Source: Mortierella sp. BCC40632 (lineage: Eukaryota > Mortierellomycota > Mortierellomycetes > Mortierellales > Mortierellaceae). Taken from it: a stretch of DNA of 64,000 nt. This document shows, one piece after another, positions 61,595 to 64,000 of the stretch (its first letter is position 1; every line of letters starts with the position of its first letter). Made by a program: the position numbers and the translations under genes. Where the stretch lies: NCBI GenBank assembly GCA_011634665.1, contig WAEK01000009.1, positions 1,851,501-1,915,500 on the forward strand, in the 5' to 3' direction. The notes beneath the pieces were generated by a model that was not told where the DNA came from, searched no databases, and saw only the letters and a program-made list of their open reading frames with translations.

Positions 61595-62988
61595 ATGTCA
61601 GAGGAAAGAAGTCGAAAAAAGGCGAAAATTCAAGATGACGGGATCTTTTGCGATCCCTGTTTGAAGGAGTTTTGCGACAGTGTCCTCTTCAAGCTGCGCC
61701 CTTTGCCACTATTTGTGACTGTCCAGTTGCCACCACTGCCGCGCCCCCTCCCATTTGCCACCAAACCACTTGTATAAATAGTTAGCTTTCTCATTACTTT
61801 AATCTTCAGCAATAAACTGCCCAAACCAAAGAGTCCCTGGCTTCTGACTGTTGCAAGTTTACTACACACTCATCTCTTAAAAATCACCGGACCGAATCGC
61901 ATGAGAGAGGCCGGCTTCTGCCGCTCGGGTGTGGATTCTGTGATGCCTCTTTTCAAGCTCGCAAGTCGCTGAGGTACCATTTGCGTCGGTGTCCCAAAGT
62001 CAAGGAGCTCGCCTTTCCGCGATCGTGCTCATGGTGCAAGACTGGAGCGGAGGAGAGAGAACTACAAGATGTCGAGGCCCTCGCGAGCCATGGTTACAGC
62101 TGTGAATTGTGGTCAGTAGTGGGTGAGAAACAGGAAGCAGACTGTCAAGAGTTCGACTTAGCACTTCTGGAAAGTACGAAGCATCATACCAGTGCAGGAA
62201 TGGTCAAGCAAATGTTTTCTCCGGTGGCGATGGATTTGATTGGGGGAGAGAAGCTGTTTGGGTTTGTGTTTACAGCCAAAGCCCATTCGGTCGAGAAAGG
62301 CAAGGTTGCGCTAGTGAGGCCACTAAAATATCTTCAAGGGAGGCCAACAGGAACACTAGCTCTAAAACGTCACAAGTATGGATTGTTGGTCAATGAAGAC
62401 GAGTACGAAGAGGTCGAGGAGAGTAGCGATATTTGATACAGGAAGTTTTCCAGCTCCAGCGAATTTGTTGCAAGAAGGTTACAGAGTTGTTTAATCCAGT
62501 CTGGGGAAGACGTTATTCTCTGTTTAAAGGTGGAGGTATACGGCAGATCACCGGACGAGGATCCACATGGTGACACACAGGTGGCCCTTCCCGATGTCAA
62601 GCCTTTCAAGATTGTTAATCAGAGGTTCAGAGATGCAAGTCAGCTGATGATTGGAACGGTTATGTGGAATGCTCTTGTGACGATGGCGGTTGATTTGACG
62701 AGCGGTTGAATATTTGTGGGGCCACATAACACCACCTTCAATCCCCATTGCAAATCAAAACTGTGGCTCAAGAATGGCAGCGAGAAAGATTTGAACAACA
62801 ATTTATTGCGCCAGACACGGTCTAACTTTGACGACAAGATCACGTTCGGCAACCATGCTGCCATTCATCCACGGTTTCTTGGATTCAATACCAAGCCAGT
62901 AACGTTGGCAGAACCAGAGCTCTGGACCCAGAAGAGCGCGTTGATGCTAAGCCCTGTACCACCCGTTACCAGAGTGAGCTCGTGTTGA
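61595..62988 (+). pseudogene. Zinc-finger-like ORF interrupted by in-frame TGA codons
   Basis: A possible first exon starts at ATG 61595 (MSEERSRKKAKIQDDG, then FCDPC). Further on, one frame is open from 61816 to 62988 except for TGA at 62434-62436 and 62707-62709. It encodes a C2HC-type finger (Cys at 61930 and 61939, then a His and a Cys in SLRYHLRRC), a second CSWC pair, and a region of unknown fold (GGEKLFGFVFTAKAHS, ALVRPLKYLQG, ALPDVKPFKIVNQRF). Two stops in one frame over about 390 codons suggest a decaying gene; both are TGA and could come from CGA. Splicing around the stops cannot be excluded. The last part overlaps the antisense Crinkler-like relic. Confidence 0.45.
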
Positions 62989-63720
62989 CCAATATCTCGG
63001 AACGCATGGAGGATAGGTGAGAGTAATGGTCGAGCAGGGTTCACAAAATCTGATCCTGACCTGAAGAAATCGTTGAAACTGTCGCCCAGGATTTATGCCT
63101 CCTCGTTAATGATGAGCAGTTGAGTATTGTCCTTGATCATAGGTAGGAATCCACGGCAGACAAGACGTGTCTTCGTACTCTCAAAGACATCGCTGACATA
63201 GTTGGGGAGCGAGAGCGAGGGATATTCAACCAGTCTGCAGAGTGTACAGAGCAGCGTGTTGAAATGTCTTCAAACAAAACATGCGGACCCGCCTGAAGCA
63301 GAGTCCAACGTGCACTGGTAAATGTCTTGCTACAGCCAGAAACGCTCAGGCAATACTTGAAGACAAGAAGCCGAGAAAGGAACAGCAAGAGTGTGATCTT
63401 CCGTACAAAGTGGCTGTTGGCTTCGAAATCCACGACCGTAGAAGAGTCCTAGAGGTCCTTCAAGCGTTTGCGCACAGTGTTGTGAAGATTCATCATATCT
63501 CCTGAGCCCCAGTCATCATCAGCAGCATTAAGGTAGAGTCCCCGGTGCTGAGAGAGAAGTTTGATCACAGGGTGGACGGAGGGAGCTGCAAGGTTGATGG
63601 GAGATGCATGGAAGGCGAAGCAACAGAGTGGCTTGCCATCTGCCTCCACACTCATCATTGTCTTTCCATCTTTCATCCTTCGCTGTCCCTTTCTCTCTGT
63701 CCATCTCACTGCGTCCTCTT
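62910..63720 (-). pseudogene. Decayed Crinkler-like (CRN) P-loop/effector-family gene
   Basis: Minus-strand blocks match a protein family abundant in Mortierella and Rhizophagus and usually annotated as Crinkler (recalled resemblance, not searched). They are ASPINLAAPSVHPVIKLLSQ and LYLNAADDDWGSGDMM, then KYCLSVSGCSKTFTSARWTL, then ARPLLSPILHAFRDIG and QHELTLVTGGTGLSI. The reading frame is broken by TAG at 63449-63451, a frameshift near 63250 and TAA at 63093-63095. Similarity ends abruptly near 62910, where the antisense zinc-finger-like ORF takes over. No start or complete domain remains. Not expected to give a functional protein. Confidence 0.5.
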
Positions 63721-63924
63721 TTACATCCAGATTACTCACCTGTCGCGTCCACAATTCCATCACGCATCCACTACGTAAGTTAGCAGATTCCTTTACACAT
63801 CGTCTATTCCTTCGGGTTAACTCCGAGTGCTCTATAATTATCCGGCTTTGCAGTGGGTGCGATGGTCCAAAGCGGTCCTGATCCCTGTGCTCTTGGCTAG
63901 CAGAGGCCCCAAGAGATGCTTGAC

Positions 63925-64000
63925 AGGCATGTTGCACGCCAGAAGGCTGACATGTCAAGGTAAGAGGCATACTGCACGCCAGAGGGCTGGTATGTCTTGG
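63925..64000 (+). repeat. Imperfect 40-nt direct repeat at window edge
   Basis: AGGCAT-TGCACGCCAGA-GGCTG-ATGTC recurs with a 40-nt period (units starting 63925 and 63965). Further units may lie beyond the window. Confidence 0.7.

Noticed and set aside
1..64000. CRISPR arrays, bacterial operons or a complete transposon
   Set aside because: No spaced direct repeats of CRISPR type, no transposase or reverse transcriptase motifs and no terminal inverted repeats were found.

Overview
The window is nuclear DNA of a filamentous, early-diverging fungus. The genes are intron-rich, with GT-AG introns mostly 60-350 nt long and CTAAC/CTGAC branch motifs. 5' leaders are pyrimidine-rich, and CT/GA microsatellites and A/T homopolymers are very abundant. 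The gene set includes a CSL-family transcription factor, an MIR-type protein O-mannosyltransferase, an F-box/LRR protein, and a decayed Crinkler-like gene of the type common in Mortierella and Rhizophagus. A Mortierellomycotina (Mucoromycota) source is the best guess, but this is inference.

Layout. 264-344(-): tRNA-Leu(CAG). 518-1577(+): SF3B5, a U2 snRNP/SF3b subunit. 2469-4331(+): SLU7, a second-step splicing factor. 4806-5977(+): ribosomal protein eL21. 6976-11800(+): a divergent PMT-family O-mannosyltransferase with MIR repeats and a long acidic tail. 12037-15506(-): BTB/POZ protein. 15507-27276: 11.8 kb without a recognisable coding gene, full of simple repeats, between the divergent BTB and CSL genes. 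27277-33062(+): a very large CSL (CBF1/Su(H)/LAG-1) protein. 33851-39221(-): TMEM184/DUF300 (Hfl1-like) membrane protein. 40749-43400(+): IWS1/Spn1 elongation factor. 43401-50077: 6.7 kb of repeat-rich DNA. 50078-55970(+): bHLH-leucine-zipper regulator, probably with a distant first coding exon. 59050-60486(+): F-box/LRR protein. 60700-64000: decayed gene fragments (an F-box relic, an acidic ORF fragment, a zinc-finger-like ORF with in-frame TGAs, and a Crinkler-like pseudogene).

How the genes relate. The left part is housekeeping: two adjacent same-strand spliceosome genes, a ribosomal protein and a secretory-pathway glycosyltransferase. The centre and right hold regulators (BTB, CSL, IWS1, bHLH). 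The two largest gene-free stretches lie directly upstream of CSL/BTB and bHLH, which suggests long 5' leaders, 5' introns or extended promoters. The last 3.3 kb looks like a plastic pseudogene region. All exon models below were joined by hand from splice-site consensus, and every join was checked for reading phase.
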